Below, one piece after another: positions 17,287 to 26,106 of a stretch of DNA of 64,000 bases (positions within the stretch are counted from its first letter, which is position 1; each line of letters opens with the position of its first letter). Location: NCBI RefSeq assembly GCF_013204795.1, contig NZ_JABMKW010000012.1, positions 83,024 to 147,023 of the forward strand, written 5' to 3'. A program made the translations under genes and the position numbers. This DNA comes from Pedobacter panaciterrae (GTDB lineage: Bacteria; Bacteroidota; Bacteroidia; Sphingobacteriales; Sphingobacteriaceae). The notes below the pieces were generated by a model. The model ran no database searches. It saw nothing but the letters and a program-made list of their open reading frames with translations, and was not told where the DNA came from.

Positions 17287-18750
17287 CTATTTTAATTTCT
17301 CTTGTAACAATTCATTTATTTTTTGAGGATCTGCTTTTCCCCTGGCAAGTTTCATTACCTCACCTACGAAAAGCCCAAGCACGCCTTTTTTTCCTTTTTT
17401 ATAGGCTTGTACCTGTGCTTCGTATTTCGATAGAACCTGATCCACAAAACCAGCCAGTTCATCACTATTTTCTTCAATTAGCAAGCTATGTTCAGTAGCC
17501 AGTTTATTTACATCGGCACCCGCATTATTAACAATTAAAGGCAATAGCTGTTGCAATGCAATTTGTTGGGTGATCTTTTTATTATCTACCAGGTTAATTG
17601 CATCTGCAAGTTGCACAGGACTAACTTTAAAGCCTGATATTGTGATCTCTTGTTCACTTAACAAAGCTCTGATAGATCCGGTAAGCCAATTCACCAGGCT
17701 CTTTGTATTTTTAACTATAGGCAATGCCGAATTAAAATAGGTAAGCAAGTCAATATCTTCAGCAAGTAATGTAGCTTCAGATGTGTTAACTCCATAATCT
17801 TTTACCAGTCTTTTAGAGATCTCCGAGGGCAGTTCAGGCATTGTGGCCTTTATCTGCTCCAGCCACTCATCAGAAATATGTACGGGCGGCAAATCCGGAT
17901 CCGGAAAATACCTGTAATCATTGGCTTCTTCCTTGCTCCGCATTGGCGATGTTGTACCTTCTTCAGCATCAAAGTTCAATGTGCTCTGTATAATCCTTCC
18001 TCCGTTGGCTACAACCTCTTTTTGTCTGTTAAACTCAAAATCCATTGCCCTGCGCACGTTTCTTATGGAGTTTAGGTTTTTTACCTCACAGCGCGTTCCA
18101 AATTCTGTTGCACCAACCTCACGGATAGAGATATTTGCATCGCAACGCAAACTTCCTTCTTCCATATTGCCATCACTCACATTTAAATGACGAACCAATT
18201 TCCTCATCTCTGTTAACAGCGCAGATGCTTCTTCTGAACTTCTGATATCAGGTTCTGTAACAATCTCTATTAATGGAACCCCTGCCCTGTTTAAATCTAC
18301 ATAAGAGTATTGATCATTCTGATCATGCATACTTTTACCGGCATCCTCTTCCAGGTGTATTCTATTAATTCCAATGCGCTTTTCTTCACCATTGCTTAGC
18401 GTTACATTCAGATAACCATTCTGACAGATGGGCTTGTTATCCTGAGTAATCTGATATCCTTTAGGCAAATCGGCATAGAAATAATTCTTTCTATCAAAAA
18501 AATTGAGCTGGTTAATTGTGCAATTTAAGGCCAGGCCCATTCTAACGGCTTTAGCAACCACCTCTTTATTCAATTTAGGCAAAGCGCCTGGTAATGCCAG
18601 CGAAACAGCAGAGATATGCTCATTAGGTTTTGCTCCAAAAGAAGCACTATCCGACGAGAATATTTTTGTTTGTGTGTTTAATTGTACGTGGATTTCTAAA
18701 CCAGATACCAATTCGAATTCTGATGGAGAAACTGCAGTTTTCGTACTCAT
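17287..18750 (-). CDS. gatB: Asp/Glu-tRNA(Asn/Gln) amidotransferase subunit B
   Basis: A 487-residue subunit of the GatCAB complex, which converts mischarged Glu-tRNA(Gln) or Asp-tRNA(Asn) to the amidated form. Typical features are ELVSGLEIHVQLNT at the start, LNRAGVPLIEIVTEPD near 150, MEEGSLRCDANIS near 196 and YRYFPDPDLPP near 282. The C-terminal YqeY-like tail domain ends VMKLARGKADPQKINELL. Length is normal. No gatA or gatC is adjacent, which is common in Bacteroidota. Confidence 0.96.
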   Translation of the reverse strand: MSTKTAVSPSEFELVSGLEIHVQLNTQTKIFSSDSASFGAKPNEHISAVSLALPGALPKLNKEVVAKAVRMGLALNCTINQLNFFDRKNYFYADLPKGYQITQDNKPICQNGYLNVTLSNGEEKRIGINRIHLEEDAGKSMHDQNDQYSYVDLNRAGVPLIEIVTEPDIRSSEEASALLTEMRKLVRHLNVSDGNMEEGSLRCDANISIREVGATEFGTRCEVKNLNSIRNVRRAMDFEFNRQKEVVANGGRIIQSTLNFDAEEGTTSPMRSKEEANDYRYFPDPDLPPVHISDEWLEQIKATMPELPSEISKRLVKDYGVNTSEATLLAEDIDLLTYFNSALPIVKNTKSLVNWLTGSIRALLSEQEITISGFKVSPVQLADAINLVDNKKITQQIALQQLLPLIVNNAGADVNKLATEHSLLIEENSDELAGFVDQVLSKYEAQVQAYKKGKKGVLGLFVGEVMKLARGKADPQKINELLQEKLK

Positions 18751-18898
18751 TTATATGCAATAATTAACTTTATTCAACATGTATTTAAGATACAAACATA
18801 ACCATTTATGCGTTATTAACACAGATTTGTAGCCAGAATTATACTTATGGCACAAACTTTGGTTTTAATACATCACACACAAATAATAAATCAATTCT

Positions 18899-19426
18899 AT
18901 GAAAAAACTATTTTTATTGGCGATGCTTGGATTTGCATCAATAATAGCTGCAACAGCACCTGCAAAGGCGCAAGTAAACATTAGTGTTAACATAGGCTCA
19001 CAGCCGCAATGGGGACCAAGAGGCTATGATTATGTAGACTACTATTACATGCCCGACATTGAGAGTTATTATTATGTACCAACCAGACAGTTTATTTACT
19101 TAAACGGAAACCGGTGGGTTCATTCTCGTTCACTGCCACATAGATACAGGGGTTACAACTTATACTCTGGAAGAAAATACGTAATTAATTCGCCAAGACC
19201 ATATCATAACCACAATGCTTATAGGGTTAAATATGGCAGACATGATAACTGGAAAGGGAATAGAAGACATTACACTGAAAGATATCGCGAAGATAGACAC
19301 CATGATAACGGCAGAAGACAATACAGAGAAAGAGGTAATAACAGAAGACGCGACAACAGGCATTACGAAAACAAAAGGGAAAGAAGAGATCCGGGTATTG
19401 AAAGAATAATAAGGCCAAGAGGGTAA
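18899..19426 (+). CDS. Exported, highly basic Arg/Tyr/His-rich protein
   Basis: A 175-residue protein with a clear signal peptide (cleavage after PAKA-Q, residue 24/25). The first half is rich in tyrosine (DYVDYYYMPDIESYYYVPTRQF, a short YxYxP-type segment). The second half is rich in Arg, His and Asn with almost no hydrophobic residues, so it is probably disordered. I recognise it only as a type often seen in Bacteroidota genomes without known function. Binding of polyanions or metal is possible but unproven. It is a single-gene unit ended by a hairpin. Confidence 0.65.
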   Translation: MKKLFLLAMLGFASIIAATAPAKAQVNISVNIGSQPQWGPRGYDYVDYYYMPDIESYYYVPTRQFIYLNGNRWVHSRSLPHRYRGYNLYSGRKYVINSPRPYHNHNAYRVKYGRHDNWKGNRRHYTERYREDRHHDNGRRQYRERGNNRRRDNRHYENKRERRDPGIERIIRPRG

Positions 19427-19432
19427 AAACTT

Positions 19433-19468
19433 TCGTCATCTCTCCTAACGTAGAGATGACGATTTTTT
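19433..19468 (+). terminator. Palindromic repeat copy 1, acting as terminator
   Basis: Stem TCGTCATCTCT/AGAGATGACGA with loop CCTAACGT, followed by six Ts. It shares CGTCATCTC-type arms with the repeats at 37359, 45591 and 63876. Here the T-run makes it a good terminator for the gene ending at 19426. Confidence 0.8.
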
Positions 19469-19492
19469 AGATGCTCCCAATTATTTTTATAA

Positions 19493-20737
19493 CTAGCGTT
19501 TTAATCTCAGCCTTTCTTTAATCATTTCAGGCTTAGTAAATCCTACCTTATTGGAAGAAAGGTTTACTATAGATTTTACACGAGCAACAGCAGTTTTAGC
19601 TACTTTGGCTTGTTGCTTATTTATCAACGAAAGCGAATTAGCAAATATAAGTTCCGATTCATTACCCAATTGTTCATCTGTAGCTGCTATTTCTACAGGC
19701 ATCCCGCTAAAATAATCACCCTCATCTTTTGCATTCTTAATTTGAAAACTCACTGCGGATAAGACCATTCTATCTATTTTTATTCCGAAAGAACCAACTG
19801 GCTTTCCGTAAGTTTGCTCCCCTATCAATTTAACATTAAAATAAGGTTTAAGGGAATTTATCAGCATTTCACTGGCAGATGCAGTGCCATTATTCACTAA
19901 AAAATAAAGGCTGGATATTGTTTTCAACTGCCCTTCTTTTTTAAATAAATAGGTATTACCACCAACAGAAAAATCCACATCAGCATAAGTTGCCCGGCGA
20001 CCATCAACCAATACAGGTTGATTATTTTCATCCAGATAAAGCTGATTTTTTAAGATAGCTGCTTTGCCCGACTGCATTTGAGCATTAAAATGCTCACTAT
20101 ACATTACTTTATCATTCATAGATGGTGTAGCAATGAGGTTGGCCAGATGTTGTGCTGTCTCTACATAACCACCTGGGTTATTACGTAAATCTATAACAAG
20201 TGAAGTAATCCCCGAAGAGGCAAATTCTGTGAATGCCTCATTTAAAGGTACCATTAGCTCACTTAAATGTGCGAACTCGCTAAGTTTAAGATACCCTATA
20301 TTTCCTGATGATAAAGCAGAAACTGTAACGGATGTGTTTGTATTTAAAGCAGCCTGATATCCGGCGTTAAGAATTCCTTCTTCTATGTAGCTATATTTAG
20401 ACAACCCCGGCAGATTGGTCTTTTCATAAGCTTCAGATGTTAAAGTGTTTATTTTATATTGACTGATATCGTAAAGAGCTTTCCTGAAATTCAGCAAATC
20501 TGATGTTGCTGTATTGTATCTACGTGGGTTGAAAGTTTTGTAATCTGGCAGTACATTATTCCAGAGATAAGTGTGTTTAGTATAAAGATAAATCGAATCC
20601 AGTGTTAGTTGTTCACGTGTGCCTTCAGTGGGTGATTCATTTTTTTCATCATCATTAAAAGAGGACTTCCTGCAAGCAGCAATACTGCTGATCAAAATGA
20701 TCAGCAGTATATACTTGAGATAGCGATAATTACCCAT
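19493..20737 (-). CDS. S41-family (C-terminal-processing type) peptidase lipoprotein
   Basis: A 414-residue lipoprotein (lipobox IAAC, C22). Its core matches S41 peptidases: VIDLRNNPGGYVETAQHLA near 180, the nucleophile serine in NNGTASASEMLIN (about 285) and the general-base lysine in TYGKPVGSFG (about 310). No clear PDZ domain is seen; a helical N-terminal domain (about 38-130) replaces it. It starts 3 bases after the fifth HmuY-like gene, so it belongs to the heme operon. It may cleave hemoproteins or process the lipoproteins; both are inferred. Confidence 0.88.
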   Translation of the reverse strand: MGNYRYLKYILLIILISSIAACRKSSFNDDEKNESPTEGTREQLTLDSIYLYTKHTYLWNNVLPDYKTFNPRRYNTATSDLLNFRKALYDISQYKINTLTSEAYEKTNLPGLSKYSYIEEGILNAGYQAALNTNTSVTVSALSSGNIGYLKLSEFAHLSELMVPLNEAFTEFASSGITSLVIDLRNNPGGYVETAQHLANLIATPSMNDKVMYSEHFNAQMQSGKAAILKNQLYLDENNQPVLVDGRRATYADVDFSVGGNTYLFKKEGQLKTISSLYFLVNNGTASASEMLINSLKPYFNVKLIGEQTYGKPVGSFGIKIDRMVLSAVSFQIKNAKDEGDYFSGMPVEIAATDEQLGNESELIFANSLSLINKQQAKVAKTAVARVKSIVNLSSNKVGFTKPEMIKERLRLKR

Positions 20738-20740
20738 ATA

Positions 20741-21583
20741 CTATGGTAATTTTTTGTACTCAAATTTTAACCATGAATAGTTGGTTGGAGGCGTACCCAC
20801 CGGTGTTGCATTCTCATAAGTACTGATCATATGTAAGGCATATACATCGCCATTACTATCCTCAACAAGAATGGTAAGGTCATCCGTAGCCAATAAAGTA
20901 TGATTAGCGAAATAGTAGTTGTACCATCCTTTAATTGTCCAGGCCGGAGCATCAGCAGAATAATCTAGCGTTGCTACAGTACGGTTATGACCAAATGGTG
21001 TGGTAGCAGAAGTGCTGCCCGCTGCCCAGGCTGTAGCACCAGACCCCGCGGCAGTATAAGTGCCGATCACAGTCGCAAATGATTGGTTCAGGAATTTGAT
21101 GGCTGAACCTTCTGTAGCATCAGTGTTGATTCTAATATCTGCATTTCCAGTTCCTGAAAGAGAGATATCCCATACTTTACTAGTCGGTTCGGTTGTACTG
21201 GTAGCACCCTTTTTGTTGTCGTTTGCACTGAAATCAAAATAATAGGTACCATTCGGTCTGTGGTTGGCAGTACCTGAGTAGATGCCCTGATCTACAAAGT
21301 AATTCTTAACAGTATAAATATTGCCTGTTGAACTTCTTTCTACTGTCCCGGTAGCATCAGTAAGGTTTAGAGCAGGACCACCAGCTACAGGTGCCAGTGC
21401 TTTTTCAGTGTTTAATTTTAAACCCGGAGCAGCGGCATCCGCACTTTCCTTTTTACAAGAAGTTAACACTGAACCGACAGCAATAGCTGCCATCAAACCA
21501 AATAAGGTTATTTTTTTACTAAATTTACTGCCTGTTAGCAGAGGGGTGCTTGGGCGTACTACGCCTGATTGGTAATTGTTCAT
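20741..21583 (-). CDS. HmuY-like lipoprotein, fifth of five
   Basis: A 280-residue lipoprotein with an unusually long N-terminal lead (about 28 residues) before the hydrophobic segment and lipobox LTSC (C43). The mature part follows the HmuY plan: a first-strand region, VWDISLSGTGNADIRIN, and a C-terminal YALHMISTYENATP...YSWLKFEYKKLP. HmuY proteins bind heme at the cell surface and hand it to a TonB-dependent receptor. This copy is the most diverged of the five here, with VYALHMISTY in place of the RYVKFQ or KYAKLE type. It is separated by 177 bases from the copy before it and by 3 bases from the S41 gene. Confidence 0.75.
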   Translation of the reverse strand: MNNYQSGVVRPSTPLLTGSKFSKKITLFGLMAAIAVGSVLTSCKKESADAAAPGLKLNTEKALAPVAGGPALNLTDATGTVERSSTGNIYTVKNYFVDQGIYSGTANHRPNGTYYFDFSANDNKKGATSTTEPTSKVWDISLSGTGNADIRINTDATEGSAIKFLNQSFATVIGTYTAAGSGATAWAAGSTSATTPFGHNRTVATLDYSADAPAWTIKGWYNYYFANHTLLATDDLTILVEDSNGDVYALHMISTYENATPVGTPPTNYSWLKFEYKKLP

Positions 21584-21733
21584 CTTAAAAGAATGATTTT
21601 TATGATTAAATAATTATTGATTAAAGCGATATCAAATCCTTTCTGACATCACAGGCCATGTAGCGGGGAAAATTAATTCTGCGAAAATTGATTACCCTGC
21701 CTGCACGGCATTACGGCTTATGCAAAGCCTACC

Positions 21734-21754
21734 TTAAACCGGGCCCTGGTTTAA
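21734..21754. other. Hairpin between HmuY-like genes
   Basis: Perfect stem TTAAACC/GGTTTAA with a GC-rich 7-base loop (GGGCCCT), 7 bases after the stop of the gene at 21761. No T-run follows on the minus strand, so it may stabilise the upstream mRNA or only partly stop transcription. The rest of the 177-base gap shows no clear promoter. Confidence 0.35.
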
Positions 21755-21760
21755 AATTTC

Positions 21761-22480
21761 TTATTTGGTTTTTAAATCTTTACTTCCCGCTTTACTTATG
21801 ATATAGCGAAAACTTAGATATCCTTTCCTTGAAGTTGCACTATTTTTGTCGGGCGTATTGTTATAAGTATTGATCATCTGGAACTTCACATAACGACCGT
21901 CTGTAAGCTTAAAAATATGTGTTCTGTTGGTGTATGGAATGTAGTGGGTGTGTACTCCGTCAATATCATAGGCATCGTATGCCCAGTAAAAAGCACTCAG
22001 GGTATAAGGTTCTCTGTCATAGCCTGCTGTACTAATCACATTATTATTCTTGTCATTATCAAAAACCATATCTGATGGCACTTCATTTACCTCATCAAAT
22101 TTTTTGAATATTGATTTAACGTTTACCCTTGCAGTATTTTCATACCAAGGCTGCTCCTCATCAACAGTAGCCCCGTTATTTGGCCAGATCACGCTGGCTT
22201 CTAAGCCCCTTATATGGAAGTCCCACTCCTGGGTCATTACTTTTGAAGCATCAACAAAATCCATTTTATCAAAACTGAAATAGCTCCTGGCTCTTCTGCT
22301 TATGGTATCTGGCAATGGAAGCTGTGTAACCTCTACCAGCCCGGTTGTGTACTTCTTAATGTATTTCGAAACCTGTTCAAATTGGGCCTGTTCGGGCTCT
22401 TTTTCGCCATTATCCTTTTTACAGGCAGTTAAACATGCGGCAGATAATGCCAGAACTAAAATTGTGTTTTTAAGATTCAT
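21761..22480 (-). CDS. HmuY-like lipoprotein, fourth of five
   Basis: A 239-residue lipoprotein (lipobox LTAC, C20). It has the family plan: YFSFDK (about 68), TQEWDFHIRG, VIWPNNG, a middle segment with several aromatic residues, then THYIPYTNRTHIFKLTDGRYVKFQMINTY and a final SFRYIISKAGSKDL strand. Histidines in DGVHTHYIP and NRTHIF are candidates for heme contacts, since HmuY of Porphyromonas gingivalis uses two histidines and some relatives use methionines. Which residues bind here cannot be told without structure. It starts 50 bases after the third copy. Confidence 0.82.
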   Translation of the reverse strand: MNLKNTILVLALSAACLTACKKDNGEKEPEQAQFEQVSKYIKKYTTGLVEVTQLPLPDTISRRARSYFSFDKMDFVDASKVMTQEWDFHIRGLEASVIWPNNGATVDEEQPWYENTARVNVKSIFKKFDEVNEVPSDMVFDNDKNNNVISTAGYDREPYTLSAFYWAYDAYDIDGVHTHYIPYTNRTHIFKLTDGRYVKFQMINTYNNTPDKNSATSRKGYLSFRYIISKAGSKDLKTK

Positions 22481-22530
22481 CGTTATTTAAATATTAATTG
22501 ATAATTGTTGTTGGATATCAGACCGTTTTC

Positions 22531-23361
22531 TTACCTGGTCTTTACGTTTCTGTTATCTGGTGTTTGTTGTACGTAGTATCTGAAATTATAATACGGTGCT
22601 TCGAACTCATACTTATCGGTAACAGTTAGAGGATTACTTCTATAAAGGTTTACGAGCTGAAACTTCACATACCTACCGTCCTTAAGGCGGAATACCACAC
22701 TTCTGTCTTTATACGGTCGAAGGATGTGATCACTAAGTCGGTAACTGCCCCATCCATCTGTTGTCGGAAACTCATCCATTTCTATCTCAACTGAAGTCCT
22801 GGTCATCACCTTATCTGCTGCCTCATCAAGTTCATCAAAAGGGGTTCGGTATACCCTTAATTTACCAAGGTCACCAGCTGATCCGGCATCCCCATCGGTA
22901 ACTACATACGCACTGTAGATATCGTAGAATTTGATATGCCATGCAGCAGTTCCAGCCTGAGCAGCTTCCTTTTTAACACTGTGGCGCTTATCAAAATTAA
23001 AGTAAAAGGGCTCAAACCCTGCCGCACCTTCTGCAGCATTACCTTGTATACCTGGCCAGTCTACCACATAAACTACTTTAAATTTCTCATCATAATAAAC
23101 ATAACCCTTACCTTGTTTCGTTTCAGAATTAGCCTTATCGTATATAAGTTTTCCACTTGCATCTTTGTATGGAATCACTTTGGTATAGCTGTAAGTAGTG
23201 TCTTGTATTTTTACTGCACGTGCCGGAACCCAATTGGTTCCCGCTACTTTAGCAGTGTCGGCTACTGCAGGTTCATCTGGTGTTTCAGGCTTATCTCTTG
23301 AGCAGCCCATAATTACTACACCGCCCAACAAAACTGCCATTATTAGTTTTATTTGTTTCAT
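22531..23361 (-). CDS. HmuY-like lipoprotein, third of five
   Basis: A 276-residue lipoprotein (lipobox VIMGC, C20). Features of the family: FYFNFDKRHSVKKEAA followed by AAWHIKFYDIYSAYV, then the C-terminal SDHILRPYKDRSVVFRLKDG, RYVKFQLVNLY and APYYNFRYYVQQ. The N-terminal extension (about 25-100) is longer than in the neighbours and includes a segment, YVYYDEKFKVVYVVDWPG, not shared with them. Its start is 2 bases from the stop of the second copy, so the two are probably translated together. Confidence 0.82.
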   Translation of the reverse strand: MKQIKLIMAVLLGGVVIMGCSRDKPETPDEPAVADTAKVAGTNWVPARAVKIQDTTYSYTKVIPYKDASGKLIYDKANSETKQGKGYVYYDEKFKVVYVVDWPGIQGNAAEGAAGFEPFYFNFDKRHSVKKEAAQAGTAAWHIKFYDIYSAYVVTDGDAGSAGDLGKLRVYRTPFDELDEAADKVMTRTSVEIEMDEFPTTDGWGSYRLSDHILRPYKDRSVVFRLKDGRYVKFQLVNLYRSNPLTVTDKYEFEAPYYNFRYYVQQTPDNRNVKTR

Positions 23362-23363
23362 TT

Positions 23364-24182
23364 TTAGTTAATTGCTTTAGTAAAATCTTTTGATCCGTTT
23401 TTCAGGATGGTATATTTAAAGGTGATGTAGGGTGCTTCTGATTTAAGTGTAGGACTTAAAGGACTATCCTTATAAAAACTGTAAATGATAATTTTCGCAT
23501 AGTTTCCTTTAGCGGTTTTGATAATTATGGGTCTTGGCAGGTTGTATACAATATGCGCTCTTTCTTTATCTCCCGGGAACATAGCTCCATAGAAATCATA
23601 AAATGCATAGCCTGCCCCACTTCCCAGAAAATAATCAAGGGTCAGAAATCCTTTTGAAAGTAGCTGACTGTCATTAATTGTAACAGTCCCAACATTCGTA
23701 TAAGCCTCATCTAGAAGAGATTTAGGTATGGGCACTTGCCTTGGCCTTTGCTTTTCTGAATCATAGTATTTCGTCTCTACTGCAGGATCACTAATCAGGT
23801 ATAATCCGCCACGTGCCGGACTGCCATAACCTGGCCCTTTATTACCATTATCAAACACTACTTCACCATGATTAGCCCAAATGCTGCTGTTGTATATTCC
23901 GGTAAAAGCAATGTCCCATTTATCGGTATTGGCATACTCAGAAGGTATAATCCTTCCATCCTCAAGACTATAAAATACAGGCTTAAAATTACCATCGCCA
24001 GTAGTCATTTTGGCTTCGGTATCTCCTTTAAGAATAACATTGTATTCTCCGCTGGCAGTTACGGTAATTGCAGGTAAAAGCGGCAGTTCTTTTTCAGGAA
24101 CAACTTCATTATTCTTTGAACACCCTGATGATAAACCCATTACCAGAACAAAAAGGAAAGAGAGATAATTTTTCATTAACAT
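23364..24182 (-). CDS. HmuY-like lipoprotein, second of five
   Basis: A 272-residue lipoprotein (lipobox LSSGC, C21). The family plan is clear: VFYSLEDGRIIP, WDIAFTGIYNSSIWANHGEV, AGYAFYDFYGAMFPGDKERAHIVYNLPR, then KTAKGNYAKIIIYSFYK and APYITFKYTILKNGSKDF. It has its own promoter region (24183-24310) with a candidate -7 element at 24212 and an operator at 24255. The last four HmuY-like genes may thus be transcribed separately from the receptor and regulator genes. Confidence 0.85.
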   Translation of the reverse strand: MLMKNYLSFLFVLVMGLSSGCSKNNEVVPEKELPLLPAITVTASGEYNVILKGDTEAKMTTGDGNFKPVFYSLEDGRIIPSEYANTDKWDIAFTGIYNSSIWANHGEVVFDNGNKGPGYGSPARGGLYLISDPAVETKYYDSEKQRPRQVPIPKSLLDEAYTNVGTVTINDSQLLSKGFLTLDYFLGSGAGYAFYDFYGAMFPGDKERAHIVYNLPRPIIIKTAKGNYAKIIIYSFYKDSPLSPTLKSEAPYITFKYTILKNGSKDFTKAIN

Positions 24183-24211
24183 TGGTTATTTAGAATGATT
24201 TTAAATAATAG

Positions 24212-24219
24212 CAAATATG
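24212..24219 (-). promoter_or_regulatory. Candidate -7 element of second HmuY-like gene
   Basis: CATATTTG on the minus strand matches TAnnTTTG at seven of eight positions. The same octamer occurs in the promoter of the heme receptor (29123-29130), and both lie downstream of the same operator. Confidence 0.5.
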
Positions 24220-24254
24220 ACAACAATCTTCCAGAGTAGAGCGTACAATCTCTT

Positions 24255-24287
24255 ACCATTTCGGGATAAAAATTACGTTAATGGGAT
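24255..24287 (-). promoter_or_regulatory. Candidate AraC-type operator, copy 1
   Basis: Plus-strand reading: ACCATTTCGGGAT, then AAAAATTACGTT, then AATGGGAT. The two GGGAT half-sites are 20 bases apart, close to two helical turns. The copy at 29176-29208 has the same 13-base first element, the same TTACG at the same offset and a GGAT at the same spacing. It sits 36 bases upstream of the -7 element of the second HmuY-like gene. Confidence 0.6.
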
Positions 24288-24310
24288 TTCTGTTAGAAAG
24301 CTGATTTGAT

Positions 24311-24967
24311 TTAGTTTGTATTCAAATTTCTACTGCCATCTGCCTGCAAATAGTACCTGAAAGTAAAATATGGTGCAGGCCAGTTCAGATCACTAACCGT
24401 TGCGGGTGCACCCTTATACATACTAACCATCTCTAGCTTCGCATATTTACCTTCAGCAGTTCTAACCACAAAAGTTCTGTTCTTTACAGGAACGGCAATA
24501 TGTGTTTTAAGGTCGTAAAAAAACCAGCCCACACCATTTCCTGCGTCCCATCCAAAATTAGGGATGCCATTTGAAGTAAACTCATTATCAGAAGGTGCTT
24601 GTGTGACTTGATCATAAGGTTTTTCAACAATAATAATACGACCTGTACCTGAACCTCCATATCCTGGACTTACCGTTACCTGTCCATTATTCGCAACTAT
24701 CAGCGAATTGTATTCTTTTGTAAATGCAAGATCCCATTCAGTCGTTAGTTTTTTTGATGGATCGATCTTGGTTCCGGTATTCAGACTGAAATAAAAAGTT
24801 TCAAACTCTTTTCCACTGCCAACTGTATTGCCTACATCACCGGCAAGATCCTTAATTACCGTACTTTTATCATCATACAGATCTGGTTTTACCTCATCTT
24901 TTGTGCATGAAGCAAAAGCGACGAGTGAAATAAACAGCATTATTGGTTTATAATTTATAGCTTTCAT
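24311..24967 (-). CDS. HmuY-like lipoprotein, first of five
   Basis: A 218-residue lipoprotein (lipobox FASC, C21), the shortest and most canonical copy. It shows FYFSLNTGTKID, TEWDLAFTKEYNSLIVANNG, WFFYDLKTHIAVPVKNRTFVVRT, EGKYAKLEMVSMYKGAPA and PYFTFRYYLQADGSRNL, closely following HmuY-family strands. Histidine in YDLKTHIAVP lies where heme-contacting or structural histidines occur in relatives. It is 27 bases downstream of the AraC-family gene, so it is likely on the receptor/heme-oxygenase/regulator transcript. Confidence 0.87.
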   Translation of the reverse strand: MKAINYKPIMLFISLVAFASCTKDEVKPDLYDDKSTVIKDLAGDVGNTVGSGKEFETFYFSLNTGTKIDPSKKLTTEWDLAFTKEYNSLIVANNGQVTVSPGYGGSGTGRIIIVEKPYDQVTQAPSDNEFTSNGIPNFGWDAGNGVGWFFYDLKTHIAVPVKNRTFVVRTAEGKYAKLEMVSMYKGAPATVSDLNWPAPYFTFRYYLQADGSRNLNTN

Positions 24968-24994
24968 AGGTTTTATATTAATACGTTCAGAGGG

Positions 24995-26059
24995 TTATTT
25001 ATTCAGTGCCAGGGCATGCTCTTCATCAGATTTAATTTCGCTGGGTAAAATACCGAAGTAGCGCTTAAAGGCGTCGGTAAGATGACTTTGATGATTAAAT
25101 CCTACAGCCGCAGCTACCTGGCCTATACTTTTCTTCTCATCCAGAATCAATCTTCTGGCTTCCTCCATTCTTAACCTCGTTACGTAACCATAAATGGTAG
25201 TACCAAAGTATTCCTTAAATCCACGCTTAAGTTTAAACTCGTTTAGCGTAATCTGTTTTGCCAGCTCAATAATTGTTGGCGGATAGGTATACTCTGCATC
25301 AAGTATGTTCCTTGCATGTTCAATTTTTTTAAGGTCATCCTGTTTAATCATATACTTGTCAACCTCTGCCATGCCAGATTGCATTTGCTCCAGCTGAAGC
25401 ATCAGTAACTCAAGGATCTTGGATTCGGTATGAAGTCTCTTAAGTTCCCCGCTTCTTTTACATTCACAGATGTCATTAATCACCCGTTTCATTTCAGTAG
25501 TCACAGGTAAATCTTTGGCAGCATAAGAGGTATATCTTCCTTTTAATATCTCTCTTACAAAGTCGCTATGAAGCAACGAATGCTGATCAATCAGGTGAAA
25601 GTAGTATTGTTTTGAAAGTACCAGCAAGAAGTATTTATACTCAATACCAGACATCATCGGATACTTACCTTTTATAGAGGGTATGTATCGGATATTGTGC
25701 CTGCTACCCGTCCTCCTTCCTTCTTTGTCAGAAGATTTACTTTTTGCTTCACTACTTTTCTGCGCAGGTATATCGCTTGATTTTTCATTTGATGGATTAG
25801 TGCCATAAAAAATAAACTGTGAAGTAATTGCCTCTCCCTCAATTTCAGAAAGCACTTTTACGTGTTCAGAGAACTGCATTGTTGAGTGAACCAAAAAAAG
25901 CCCACCTGCGCTAAGCTGGTAATTAACCAGCTTCTGTGCAGGCAAACTCTTTATATTCACATTCTTCTCTGAAAGTGGTGTATTCGGAGAATAGAGTTCG
26001 GGGATTTCTTCAATGAACAGCCAGTCGTCCGACCCTTCTATTTTTGATTTAATCTTCAT
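24995..26059 (-). CDS. AraC-family regulator of the heme locus
   Basis: A 354-residue regulator. The C-terminal 100 residues are an AraC-type double helix-turn-helix: PPTIIELAKQITLNEFKLKRGFKEYFG, YVTRLRMEEARRLI, SIGQVAAAVGFNHQSHLTDAFKRYFG. The N-terminal part resembles PchR-type regulators of iron uptake (LSKQYYFHLIDQH near 160). It contains a charged insertion, SSDIPAQKSSEAKSKSSDKEG, around residue 100. PchR-type proteins bind an iron complex and activate uptake genes. By position, heme or a heme product is the likely signal here. Two matching operators in this locus are its candidate targets. Confidence 0.88.
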   Translation of the reverse strand: MKIKSKIEGSDDWLFIEEIPELYSPNTPLSEKNVNIKSLPAQKLVNYQLSAGGLFLVHSTMQFSEHVKVLSEIEGEAITSQFIFYGTNPSNEKSSDIPAQKSSEAKSKSSDKEGRRTGSRHNIRYIPSIKGKYPMMSGIEYKYFLLVLSKQYYFHLIDQHSLLHSDFVREILKGRYTSYAAKDLPVTTEMKRVINDICECKRSGELKRLHTESKILELLMLQLEQMQSGMAEVDKYMIKQDDLKKIEHARNILDAEYTYPPTIIELAKQITLNEFKLKRGFKEYFGTTIYGYVTRLRMEEARRLILDEKKSIGQVAAAVGFNHQSHLTDAFKRYFGILPSEIKSDEEHALALNK

Positions 26060-26106
26060 CAGCTTGTTTTGTATTTTTTAATAGGGACGATATAGGAAAG
26101 CTATTT

